Shown here: positions 1 through 7,689 of the stretch, piece after piece
Layout: the number at the start of each line of letters is the position of its first letter
How positions within the stretch are numbered: the stretch's first letter is position 1
NCBI GenBank assembly: GCA_009786715.1
Contig: WQRN01000008.1
Location: forward strand, 1-33,901
Direction of reading: 5' to 3'
Source: Treponema sp.
Lineage (GTDB): Bacteria; Spirochaetota; Spirochaetia; Treponematales; Breznakiellaceae
Length of the DNA stretch: 33,901 nt
Program-made: the position numbers and the translations under genes
Notes under the pieces: model-generated
Seen by the model: only the letters and a program-made list of their open reading frames with translations
Told to the model about the DNA's origin: nothing
Databases searched by the model: none

Positions 1-761
1 TAGAAGCGCAAAATCCGTTCTGCGCGCCCGTTTATTTTGAGGAAACCGTTTCTAGTACTATGGATGCCGCCCGTAAAATGACAGGAGAGCCGCACGGAAC
101 TGTAATCGCCGCAGATTTTCAAGGATCGGGGCGCGGGCGTGTAAAAGAGCGCTTGTGGGAAATGGACAGGGGCGCAAGCCTTCCCTTTACCGTTCTTTTA
201 CGCTATCCCAAAATTGAAGACATTCCCTGTGCGCTGACTTTACGATCGGGGTTAGCGGTTTCGCTTGCCCTCGAAGATTTTGCGCCGTCTCTAAAAGGAA
301 AAATAAAAGTTAAGTGGCCCAACGATATATTAATCGATTCAAAAAAAGCCGCAGGGATTCTTTGCGAAGCGGAAAGCGGCAATGTATATTTGGGGATTGG
401 GATTAATATGACGCAAGAGTCATTTCCTTCCCATCTTCGTGAAAAGGCGGTAAGCATTGCAATCGCTGCAGGCAGAAAAATTGAAAAAGACGAGCGTTTT
501 TCTTTGTTGGAAAAAATCCTTGAAAAGCTCTATGAAGAATTGGAAAAAAATAAAAATGACTGGAAAATACGTATAGTACAACGGCTTTATAAAAAAGGCG
601 AAGAAGTAACATTTATAGAAGGCGCGGCAGGTTCAGGAAGGACAGTTAAAGGAATTATTGTTGGAATTGGAGACGAAGGGGAGCTGTTAATAATTACAGA
701 GGGAGAAAAATCCCCAAAACCGTTTTATTCAGGTGAAATAAGTTTTAATAACTTCTGTTAA
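1..761 (+). CDS. birA: Biotin--[acetyl-CoA-carboxylase] ligase, 5'-truncated by the window edge
   Basis: The enzyme activates biotin with ATP and attaches it to the biotin carrier protein of acetyl-CoA carboxylase in the cytoplasm. The open frame is still open at the window's first base (first whole codon at 3) and reads through FEETVSSTMDAARKM, the conserved S-T-x-D-x-A segment. The methionine at 60 is therefore internal and the true start lies outside the window. Family motifs in order are the biotin/ATP-binding glycine-arginine loop (QGSGRGRVKERLW), the catalytic KWPNDIL and GIGINM. The visible part covers the catalytic and C-terminal SH3-like domains. Whether an N-terminal DNA-binding HTH exists cannot be seen. 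The gene converges on the unknown gene at 811-1485. Confidence 0.93.
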   Translation, partial: EAQNPFCAPVYFEETVSSTMDAARKMTGEPHGTVIAADFQGSGRGRVKERLWEMDRGASLPFTVLLRYPKIEDIPCALTLRSGLAVSLALEDFAPSLKGKIKVKWPNDILIDSKKAAGILCEAESGNVYLGIGINMTQESFPSHLREKAVSIAIAAGRKIEKDERFSLLEKILEKLYEELEKNKNDWKIRIVQRLYKKGEEVTFIEGAAGSGRTVKGIIVGIGDEGELLIITEGEKSPKPFYSGEISFNNFC

Positions 762-795
762 TAAGCTGCCGTAAAACTGCGGATATTAACAGAAG
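752..795 (+). terminator. Inverted repeat, probable terminator of birA
   Basis: A perfect 12-bp inverted repeat has its left arm (cttctgttaata) at 752-763, overlapping the birA stop codon, and its right arm at 784-795, with a 20-base loop. A T-rich stretch follows on the plus strand (796-821) but is not a clean T-run. It sits between two convergent genes, so it may act in both directions. The long loop and mixed tail keep confidence moderate. Confidence 0.45.
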
Positions 796-810
796 CTTAT
801 AAATATAATT

Positions 811-1485
811 TTATTTTATTAGATCATTTTTAACTAACGCATTAAACCAGTTAAATAATTCTTGCAGTATAATATTGTCGTTTACATCATCAAATTTATA
901 TTGTTTTTTCTCAAGGATCAATGATTTTTGCGCGGCATGATGTTTGTTTTCATAATCAAATGCCGAATTGTAATATTTTTCAACTGCCAGCCATGTGTTT
1001 TTAATCTTTATAAATTCTTCTTCGCATTTTATTATATCTACTCCCGATTCACAAATAAATTCAATTTCATCAATCAATTCATAATCATCAGGATGCGCGT
1101 TTCCTCCAACGATAGCGGTACTATTTGCATGACAATAATTAAAATGGAATTTCGGTTTAATTGAAAGCCCGTCATCTATACATGGTATAGATATAGACAT
1201 TGAGTTAATTCCCGAACTCAGTTCATCGTCAACTAATGATTTGTCAAAAGCGTCAAAAGAACGACTTTGCCGTGAATTAAATTCGCATTTAATACCTTTT
1301 TCCTCAATAAAGGTTTTAAATCTTTCAAACACAGGTGCAAAATTGTTTTTTATATATAAAGTTCTTTCCTTATATATACTATCAATTTGCTTGTGCTCCT
1401 CCAATAGTTGAGCTCTTTCCTTGTGATACTCGTTTTTCTTTGTAAAAAGAGCATCCATTTCATCCGTAATAAAATTTTCAAACAT
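811..1485 (-). CDS. Hypothetical protein, 224 aa, charged and coiled-coil rich at the N-terminus
   Basis: I do not recognise the family. The start at 1485 (MFENFITDEMD) is chosen because GAGAGG lies five bases upstream. An in-frame start at 1539 would add 18 residues translated from a short direct-repeat tract and lacks such a site. The first 60 residues are strongly charged (KKNEYHKERAQLLEEHKQ) and look helical. The middle carries IPCIDDG and PKFHFNYCHANS, and a second helical charged stretch fills the C-terminus. There is no signal peptide or membrane segment, so it is probably cytoplasmic. Its AT-rich composition contrasts with the neighbours and could mean later acquisition. It stands alone between birA and the kinases. 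Confidence 0.6.
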   Translation of the reverse strand: MFENFITDEMDALFTKKNEYHKERAQLLEEHKQIDSIYKERTLYIKNNFAPVFERFKTFIEEKGIKCEFNSRQSRSFDAFDKSLVDDELSSGINSMSISIPCIDDGLSIKPKFHFNYCHANSTAIVGGNAHPDDYELIDEIEFICESGVDIIKCEEEFIKIKNTWLAVEKYYNSAFDYENKHHAAQKSLILEKKQYKFDDVNDNIILQELFNWFNALVKNDLIK

Positions 1486-1514
1486 GATAACCTCTCTATA
1501 AGTTTGTTTTTGAG

Positions 1515-1571
1515 AATCCAGAGTTTTTAAGAGTTTCAAGAGTAATCCAGAGTTTCAAGAGTTTCCAGAGG
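1515..1571. repeat. Two imperfect direct repeats, about 28-29 bp
   Basis: The unit starting aatccagagttt at 1515 recurs at 1544 with small indels, and each copy holds gagtttcaagag-like words. The tract lies just upstream of the hypothetical gene's ribosome-binding site, inside its likely 5' leader or promoter region. Confidence 0.6.
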
Positions 1572-1647
1572 ATCACGCGAAAGACGTGAATACGATTTAC
1601 ATATACATACTATACAAGTAAAACTAAAAAGTCAAGCCGAGTAAATG

Positions 1648-4167
1648 CTAAAATTTCCTCGGCTGCGGAAAATATTTTTTCATGGCGTTAAAAAATTCTT
1701 CAACGTCAAGAGGTTTTCCAATGTGGCCGTTCATACCGGCTTCAAGGCATTTTTCAATATCTTCGCGGAAAACATTAGCCGTCATCGCCACGATGGGTAT
1801 TGTTTTTGCGTTTGGACAGTTTGAAGCTCTAATCCTTCGCGTCGCCTCGTAACCATCCATTTCGGGCATTTGTACGTCCATAAGGATTAGATCGTAATCC
1901 TGCGGAGTTTTTATGAACATGTTGACAGCTTCAAGCCCGTTCATGGCGCAATCCATCTTTAATAAAGTAGGTTCAATTAATGTGTCAATTATCTCCTGAT
2001 TAATCTCCACGTCTTCCGCAAGCAGGATTTTAAAACCTTCGAAAATACCGGAGTAGTCAGTTTTAATTTCTTTCTGCTTTTCCTGCACTCCTATAGCTTC
2101 CGCTATCGCGTCTGTAATCGCGGACGGGAAAAGAGGCTTGGAAAGGAATTTGTCTACGCCGGCTTTTTTCGCCTCGTCCGCGATAGCGCTCCATTCGGCG
2201 GCGGAAATCATAATGATTACAGAGCTGTCTGGAAATTTTACCCTTGCTTTTAATTCTTTCGCAAGCGATATACCGTCCATACCCGGCATTTTCCAGTCGA
2301 TAAAATATATATGATGCGTTCCCTCTTTTTCGATGTGGGAAAGAGCTTCCTGGCCGCTGGAAGCGGTGTCGCACTTAGACCCTAAACTGCGCATAACGTC
2401 GCTGAAATAATCAAGAATTTCCTTGTCGTCGTCTACCGCCATTATATTGATGTTATTCCAGTCTATATCGGCCTTAGATAAATTAAATTCTTCTCTTAAG
2501 CCTTTTTGCGCTTTGAATGTAAAGGAGAAAGAAGAGCCTTTTCCAATTTCAGAATCAAGTTCAATGTTTCCGCCCATCATCTCTATAATATTTTTCGATA
2601 TTACAAGCCCAAGCCCTGTGCCGCCGAATTTACGCGCCGTTCTTGAATCTGCCTGCTGGAAAGATTTAAAAAGCTGTTTTTGCTGTTCTTTTGTTATTCC
2701 AATCCCTGAATCTGTTACCGCTATCCGAATCGTATATAAACCGTTTTCTTCATTAATAAAACGGGTGTCAAGTTTAATTTGCCCTTCTTCGGGAGTGAAT
2801 TTGACAGCGTTACCTAAAAGATTTGTAATTACCTGCGCGAGCCTCTGATCGTCGCCTATCAATAGGCGCGGGATCGATTTGTCTACGTAAACCGATATTT
2901 TCTGCTTTTTTTCATCTGCGCGAAAACCAATAATACTAATTACCCGCTGAAGCATTTTTTCAAAATGGAACTCTTCGCTGGAAAGTTCAAACATATTAGC
3001 TTCAATTTTAGACATATCAAGGATATCGTTAATAACGCCTAACAGGTGCTGAGACGCGTTTTCTATTTTATCAAGACAGTAATTTTTACGCGGAATGTCA
3101 TCCGCGGATTTTCCGATATACGTCATGCCTATAATTGCGTTCATGGGTGTGCGGATTTCATGGCTCATGTTTGCAAGGAAGGCGCTCTTTTGTTTGCTTT
3201 CAGCGTCGGCTTTTTCCTTCGCTCTGTCGATTCGAACTAAAAATACAATTAAAGCGGCGGCCATTACGCCTCCCAGTATGCAAAGGACAACAAGCATTTG
3301 TCTTGTGCCCATGTAGTAAAGGTCTTTAGGCGTTAAAAGCACCAAATGCCAGCCGTTCTTTAAAGTGCGCGAAAAAGCTATGACTTCTTCATTCTTCCAA
3401 TTCTTCATAGGCTGTTCGTAGAGATTTACGCCGCTTTTAATTATATCCGCGTAAGAGGAAAGCGGGAGATTAAGATCCTGAACGCGCTTTCCGATAAAAT
3501 CGCGGTTTGCGTAGGAGATTACAGTCATATCCTGCGCGGCAAGCAATCCGTATCCGCCTTCGTTAAGAGCCGCGTCTGCAACAATCTCGGAAATTTTATC
3601 CAGCGGCACATCTATACAGACAACACCAAGACGTTTGCCGTTGTCATCATGGATGCTGCGCGCGTATGTAATAACATAATCGTTAGAATCAAAATCAATG
3701 TACGGCTCTGTTTCGATTATTTCACCGTTACTCGCAATTGCGGCTTTATACCACAGCCTTTCTGTCGGATCAAAATCATCCGGCGCGTCCCAGTTAAGAC
3801 CGTCCATAAAAACAGGGGAATCCATAATTGTTTCAAAATAGCCGTATATGCCGTAAGTGTTATTTAACCCTGACAGTTCCGAGATCAGATAATCGCTTAT
3901 AACATCGATGTAACGCTGCATATAAGGACCCGCGTTACCGTCCATTATCATCATCCGCGATGTTTCAGCAAATTTTCCAAGCACCATTCTTGATGCTACA
4001 AGTTCCGAGTCTATTTGCTCCTGTGTGAAAGAAAGCACGGTTTGTGCGTTCCTCGAGAGATTTTCGCGGACCGTACTTGAATTAAACACATAACTTAACG
4101 CGGCCATTATGGCAAATGTCAATATTGTGAAAGTTATCTGTCTATATAACGATTTAAACTTATCCAT
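1648..4167 (-). CDS. Hybrid sensor histidine kinase (dCache-HisKA-HATPase-REC-REC), 839 aa
   Basis: A membrane sensor that should autophosphorylate on histidine and pass phosphate to its own receiver domains. Order from the chosen start: TM1 about 9-28, an extracytoplasmic dCache-like sensor about 30-285 (with a YGYFET segment and LGVVCIDVPLDKI), TM2 about 291-312, HisKA with phospho-His336 in [10 protein letters not shown], HATPase (N-box [25 protein letters not shown]), REC1 with phospho-Asp624 (FIDWKMPGMDG) and REC2 with Asp764 ([11 protein letters not shown]). No Hpt domain is present, so a separate phosphotransferase would be needed to relay onward. Starts at 4191 and 4194 exist in frame, but 4167 (MDKFKSLYRQ) matches the N-terminus of the paralogue at 5466-7637 and lies downstream of the predicted transcription start. 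It is divergent from kdgK. Confidence 0.93.
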   Translation of the reverse strand: MDKFKSLYRQITFTILTFAIMAALSYVFNSSTVRENLSRNAQTVLSFTQEQIDSELVASRMVLGKFAETSRMMIMDGNAGPYMQRYIDVISDYLISELSGLNNTYGIYGYFETIMDSPVFMDGLNWDAPDDFDPTERLWYKAAIASNGEIIETEPYIDFDSNDYVITYARSIHDDNGKRLGVVCIDVPLDKISEIVADAALNEGGYGLLAAQDMTVISYANRDFIGKRVQDLNLPLSSYADIIKSGVNLYEQPMKNWKNEEVIAFSRTLKNGWHLVLLTPKDLYYMGTRQMLVVLCILGGVMAAALIVFLVRIDRAKEKADAESKQKSAFLANMSHEIRTPMNAIIGMTYIGKSADDIPRKNYCLDKIENASQHLLGVINDILDMSKIEANMFELSSEEFHFEKMLQRVISIIGFRADEKKQKISVYVDKSIPRLLIGDDQRLAQVITNLLGNAVKFTPEEGQIKLDTRFINEENGLYTIRIAVTDSGIGITKEQQKQLFKSFQQADSRTARKFGGTGLGLVISKNIIEMMGGNIELDSEIGKGSSFSFTFKAQKGLREEFNLSKADIDWNNINIMAVDDDKEILDYFSDVMRSLGSKCDTASSGQEALSHIEKEGTHHIYFIDWKMPGMDGISLAKELKARVKFPDSSVIIMISAAEWSAIADEAKKAGVDKFLSKPLFPSAITDAIAEAIGVQEKQKEIKTDYSGIFEGFKILLAEDVEINQEIIDTLIEPTLLKMDCAMNGLEAVNMFIKTPQDYDLILMDVQMPEMDGYEATRRIRASNCPNAKTIPIVAMTANVFREDIEKCLEAGMNGHIGKPLDVEEFFNAMKKYFPQPRKF

Positions 4168-4186
4168 ATTTAATAATTTTGTCCTA

Positions 4187-4222
4187 CACATCAATTATGT
4201 CTGGTTTTCCGGCATTTTACAA
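4187..4222 (-). promoter_or_regulatory. Predicted sigma70 promoter of the first hybrid kinase
   Basis: On the minus strand, TTGTAA (4222-4217) and CATAAT (4199-4194) are 17 bases apart. Transcription would begin near 4187. That excludes the upstream in-frame starts at 4191 and 4194 and leaves a short leader containing TAGGAC before the ATG at 4167. Confidence 0.5.
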
Positions 4223-4261
4223 GGTAATTGGCTGTCTTTTGTAAATTATTACCTGTTTTTA

Positions 4262-4326
4262 TAGCGTATAGACGCTAAACATTGAACAGATCGATTAATT
4301 TTAGTTATTATGTTATAATTACTTAA
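4262..4326 (+). promoter_or_regulatory. Extended -10 promoter of kdgK with upstream inverted repeat
   Basis: TGTTATAAT (4311-4319) is an extended -10 element (TGnTATAAT), giving a start near 4326 and a leader of about 20 bases with GAGG seven bases before the ATG. No good -35 is seen, as expected for an extended -10. Upstream, tagcgt-atag-acgcta (4262-4277) is a perfect 6-bp inverted repeat and a candidate operator. Nothing in the window identifies its regulator. Confidence 0.45.
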
Positions 4327-4347
4327 AACAATTAACGAGGTATAATT

Positions 4348-5460
4348 ATGGCGTCTTTATCAATCCCCGCAGCTGGTAATTCAGCGCACGATTTATTAGC
4401 TCTTGGAGCTTTGGTAACAAGGCTCGATCCCGGCATCATCCCCTTCGCGGAAGCGAATGAATATCTTCTGCATGTCTCAGGGGGCGAGTACAATGTCGCG
4501 ACAAACCTGTCCACCTGTTTTGGCTTAAAAACAGCTATCGCAAGCGCGATGGTAAATTATCCAATCGGGCGCAGGATTGAATACGCCGTGCAGAAAGCGG
4601 GCGTTACTCCGTATTTTAAAAGATTTGATCACGACGGAGTGAGAGGCCCCAACATGGCAATTGTGTGGAGCGACAGAGGGCAGGGTGTTCGCGCCCCTGT
4701 TGTTTTTTACAACCGCTCTAACGAAGCGGCGCAGCAGTTAAAACCGGGAAGTTTTGACTGGGATACGATTTTTAAAAAAGGCGTCCGCTGGTTTCATTCA
4801 GGCGGAATTTTCAGCGCGCTTTCCCCCACAACAAGCGAACTTGTTATCGAGGCGATGCAGGCCGCGAAAAAAGCGGGAGCGGTTGTTTCGTTCGATTTAA
4901 ACTACCGCGCAAAACTCTGGGCGGTCGCCGCGGCGGAGCAGGGCAAGAGCGCGTCTCAGGCAAGCGAAGAAGCGGCAAAGACCTTGCGCAAAATTGTCAG
5001 CTATGTAGATGTTCTTGTCGGCAACGAAGAGGATCTTCAGAAAGGGCTTGGTTTGAAAGGCCAGGATGTTGAAACAAAAGGGCAATTGGATCCGTCTGCG
5101 TTTTTCGGCATGATGCAAAGCGTTACAAAAGATTTTCCGAATATTAAAGCTGTTGCTACAACTCTTCGCGAGGTTCATTCAACTAACAGGCATTCATGGA
5201 GCGCGGTCCTCTGGCTGGACGGCAAGACCTATCAGGCGCCGGCTGCGGAGCTGGATGTTTGCGACAGGGTAGGGGGTGGCGACGGTTTTGCCGCGGGGCT
5301 TTTCTACGGTCTTTTGTCAGGCAAAGACCCGCAAGAGTCCCTTCAACTTGGATGGGCGCACGGAGCGCTTGTTACAACGACTCCCGGAGACACTTCAATG
5401 TTTTCGCTTGATCAGGTTGAGGCATTTGCCAAGGGCGGTTCCGCGCGGATTCAGCGGTAA
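4348..5460 (+). CDS. kdgK: PfkB-family sugar kinase, probable 2-keto-3-deoxygluconate kinase
   Basis: Predicted to phosphorylate 2-keto-3-deoxy-D-gluconate with ATP to KDPG in hexuronate catabolism. The 370-residue protein has the early substrate-binding glycine region (SGGEYNVATNL), the FDLNYRAKLW segment typical of KDG kinases, and the C-terminal PfkB signature DRVGGGDGFAAGLF with catalytic base Asp312. The start has GAGG seven bases upstream. KDG specificity is inferred from overall resemblance and from uxaC lying 6 kb away on the other strand. Another ketose or deoxy-sugar specificity in the PfkB family is possible. It lies between two paralogous hybrid kinases of opposite orientation and ends 5 bases from the stop codon of the second. 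Confidence 0.85.
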   Translation: MASLSIPAAGNSAHDLLALGALVTRLDPGIIPFAEANEYLLHVSGGEYNVATNLSTCFGLKTAIASAMVNYPIGRRIEYAVQKAGVTPYFKRFDHDGVRGPNMAIVWSDRGQGVRAPVVFYNRSNEAAQQLKPGSFDWDTIFKKGVRWFHSGGIFSALSPTTSELVIEAMQAAKKAGAVVSFDLNYRAKLWAVAAAEQGKSASQASEEAAKTLRKIVSYVDVLVGNEEDLQKGLGLKGQDVETKGQLDPSAFFGMMQSVTKDFPNIKAVATTLREVHSTNRHSWSAVLWLDGKTYQAPAAELDVCDRVGGGDGFAAGLFYGLLSGKDPQESLQLGWAHGALVTTTPGDTSMFSLDQVEAFAKGGSARIQR

Positions 5461-5465
5461 GCAAA

Positions 5466-7637
5466 TTATATTTTAATTTCAATTAAATGTTTTCTCATCA
5501 CGCCGAGGAACTCGTTAATGTCAAGCGGTTTGCCGATATGATCGTTCATTCCGGCCTTGATGCATTTTTCAATATCTTCGCGGAATACGTTAGCTGTCAT
5601 GGCTACAATTGGAATCCGCCTGTTCGGCGAATTCCTTCGAGTTTCACCTTCGGTGAAACTCGCGGACTCTTTGTCATCTGACGTTTCTTCAAACTCTCTT
5701 ATTAAGGCTGTCGCTTCGTAGCCGTCCATTTCGGGCATTTGCACGTCCATTAGGATTAAATCGTATTTTTCGGGAGTTTTTTTAAACATGGCAACCGCTT
5801 CTTTGCCGTTTGCGGCGCAGTCCATTTTTAATTTTGTAGGTTCAATCAATACTTCGATTATTTCGCGGTTTATATCAACATCTTCCGCAAGAAGAATATA
5901 ATATCCTTCAAAAATACCGCTGTAGTCAACTTTTTCTTCTTCGGTAATTAATTCTTTTGCCGAACCGCACTGTGCCTTGAAATAGAACGAGAACGACGAT
6001 CCTTTTCCTGGTTCGGATTCAAGCTCCATTCTTCCGCCCATCATTTCTATTATATTTTTTGATATGGCAAGCCCAAGTCCTGTGCCTCCGAACTTACGCG
6101 CGATTCTTGAGTCTGCCTGCTGAAACGCGCGGAAAAGCTGTTTTTGCTGTTCGTGCGATATGCCGATACCCGAATCTTTAACCGTTACGCAAATTGTATA
6201 TACGTCATCTTCCATGCTGATTAAACGGGAGTATAGTTCTATCTTGCCCTTTTCCGGAGTGAACTTAACGGCGTTTCCCATAAGATTGGCTGTAACCTGC
6301 GCTAGACGCTGATCGTCACCTATCAGTATGCGCGGTATATACTCGTCTATGCTGACGGTAATTTCCTGCTTTTTTTCATCGGCGCGGAAACTTACGATAT
6401 TTATTACCCGTAAAATCATTTTTTCAAAATCAAACTCTTCGTTATTAAGCTCAAACATATTAGCTTCAATTTTTGACATATCCAAAATATCGTTGATTAC
6501 GCCTAACAGGTGCTGGGAGGCGCTTCCTATTTTTTCAAAACAATAATCTTTGCGAGGAACATCTTCCGCCGATTTTCCGATGTATGTCATTCCGATAATC
6601 GCGTTCATCGGTGTGCGTATTTCATGGCTCATGTTCGCGAGAAACGCGCTCTTTTGCTTGCTTTCTTCGCCGGCTTTTTCCTTCGCTTTGTCAATTCTGA
6701 TAAGAACCGTAGAAAGCGCGACCGCCAATAATATACCAAGGGAGCAGAGCATTACAAGCATATCTGTCGTGCCCGAGTAGAATTGTTTCTTTGGAGACAT
6801 TAGCAGCAAATGCCAGCCATTTGGTAAAATGCGGGAAAATGCAATGACGGTTTCATTTTTCCAGTTTTTCATTGGGCGTTCGTATAATTTTTTACCCTGA
6901 TGCAGTTCTTTGGAAAATTTTGAAATTGGAATATCAGGCTCGTCAATGCGTTTTCCCACATAATCGGGATTTGTGTGAGCGAACATTGTCAAATCCGCGG
7001 CGGCAAGCAATCCGTATCCGCCGTCGCTGACAGCGGCGTTAACGACAATTTCGCCGATCTTATCCATCGGCACGTCGATGCAGGCGACGCCAATTCTATT
7101 ATCATCTAAGTCATGAATGCAGCGCGAAAATGTAATGATAAAATTGCTTGTCATATAATCTTTATACGGCTGAGTTTCCATAATTACGCCGCAGTTCGAT
7201 ACCGCCGTCTTGTACCATGAAAACTCTGTTACAGGGAAATCTTTGGGCATTTTCCAATCAATTTTTTCGCTGAAAATAAAAGAGCCGCCGTCTATTGTCT
7301 CAAAATAACCGTAAAGACCGTTGACGTTTTTTAAACCTGATTCGCCGGAGATTACATAATCGCTTATAATATTAATATAATTCTGTATATTCGATTCATG
7401 ACCGTCCATTATCATCTGACGCACTGTTTGAGAAAAGTTTCCAAGCATCATTTTAGAGGCGATAAGTTCAGATTGAATTTGTTCAGTTGTGAAAGAAAGC
7501 ACGCTTTCCGCGTTTCTGGCTAAATTATTACGGACTGTCCTTGAGTTAAACATATAACTCAATATGACCATCGCCGCAAATGCGACAAACGTAAACATTA
7601 TTTGCATGTATAACGGCTTAATTTCAATCTTTTTCAT
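5466..7637 (-). CDS. Hybrid sensor histidine kinase (dCache-HisKA-HATPase-single REC), 723 aa
   Basis: A paralogue of the kinase at 1648-4167 with the same membrane layout: TM1 about 10-30, a dCache-like sensor about 32-285, TM2 about 293-314, phospho-His338 in the [10 protein letters not shown] box, and a HATPase with [13 protein letters not shown] and DSGIGI. It lacks the first receiver domain of its two relatives. The kinase core is joined by a short linker to one REC with phospho-Asp631. That REC has an in-frame insertion (about residues 649-671) between its LIRE helix and the RRIPIVAMTA strand, built partly from a palindrome. The sensor region differs most from the paralogue (for example an extra GGSFIFSEK stretch), which suggests a different ligand. 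It has its own promoter in the 3' end of the upstream kinase. Confidence 0.92.
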   Translation of the reverse strand: MKKIEIKPLYMQIMFTFVAFAAMVILSYMFNSRTVRNNLARNAESVLSFTTEQIQSELIASKMMLGNFSQTVRQMIMDGHESNIQNYINIISDYVISGESGLKNVNGLYGYFETIDGGSFIFSEKIDWKMPKDFPVTEFSWYKTAVSNCGVIMETQPYKDYMTSNFIITFSRCIHDLDDNRIGVACIDVPMDKIGEIVVNAAVSDGGYGLLAAADLTMFAHTNPDYVGKRIDEPDIPISKFSKELHQGKKLYERPMKNWKNETVIAFSRILPNGWHLLLMSPKKQFYSGTTDMLVMLCSLGILLAVALSTVLIRIDKAKEKAGEESKQKSAFLANMSHEIRTPMNAIIGMTYIGKSAEDVPRKDYCFEKIGSASQHLLGVINDILDMSKIEANMFELNNEEFDFEKMILRVINIVSFRADEKKQEITVSIDEYIPRILIGDDQRLAQVTANLMGNAVKFTPEKGKIELYSRLISMEDDVYTICVTVKDSGIGISHEQQKQLFRAFQQADSRIARKFGGTGLGLAISKNIIEMMGGRMELESEPGKGSSFSFYFKAQCGSAKELITEEEKVDYSGIFEGYYILLAEDVDINREIIEVLIEPTKLKMDCAANGKEAVAMFKKTPEKYDLILMDVQMPEMDGYEATALIREFEETSDDKESASFTEGETRRNSPNRRIPIVAMTANVFREDIEKCIKAGMNDHIGKPLDINEFLGVMRKHLIEIKI
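5638..5662. repeat. Perfect 11-bp palindrome inside a kinase coding sequence
   Basis: The arms cgagtttcacc and ggtgaaactcg flank a 3-base ttc loop. The element encodes part of the extra residues (SFTEGETR) found in this receiver domain but absent from both paralogues. This is the pattern expected of a small palindromic element inserted in frame. Confidence 0.8.
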
Positions 7638-7660
7638 GAAGCGTTCATCTTCTTAATAGT

Positions 7661-7689
7661 AGTATAACTGATTATTTGGAACCTTTCAA
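7661..7689 (-). promoter_or_regulatory. Predicted sigma70 promoter of the second hybrid kinase
   Basis: On the minus strand, TTGAAA (7689-7684) and TATACT (7666-7661) are 17 bases apart. The -35 lies within the last codons of the upstream kinase (7672-11514). Transcription would start near 7654, leaving a leader of about 17 bases, so this kinase can be expressed independently of its neighbour. Confidence 0.55.

Noticed and set aside
1486..1539. N-terminal extension of the hypothetical gene to 1539
   Set aside because: The extra 18 residues come from a direct-repeat tract, while the ATG at 1485 has a good GAGAGG site at proper spacing.
5651..5656. C(TTCG)G tetraloop hairpin in the palindrome
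   Set aside because: The bases do not register that way. The perfect pairing leaves a 3-base ttc loop, and a TTCG loop would create a mismatch in the stem.
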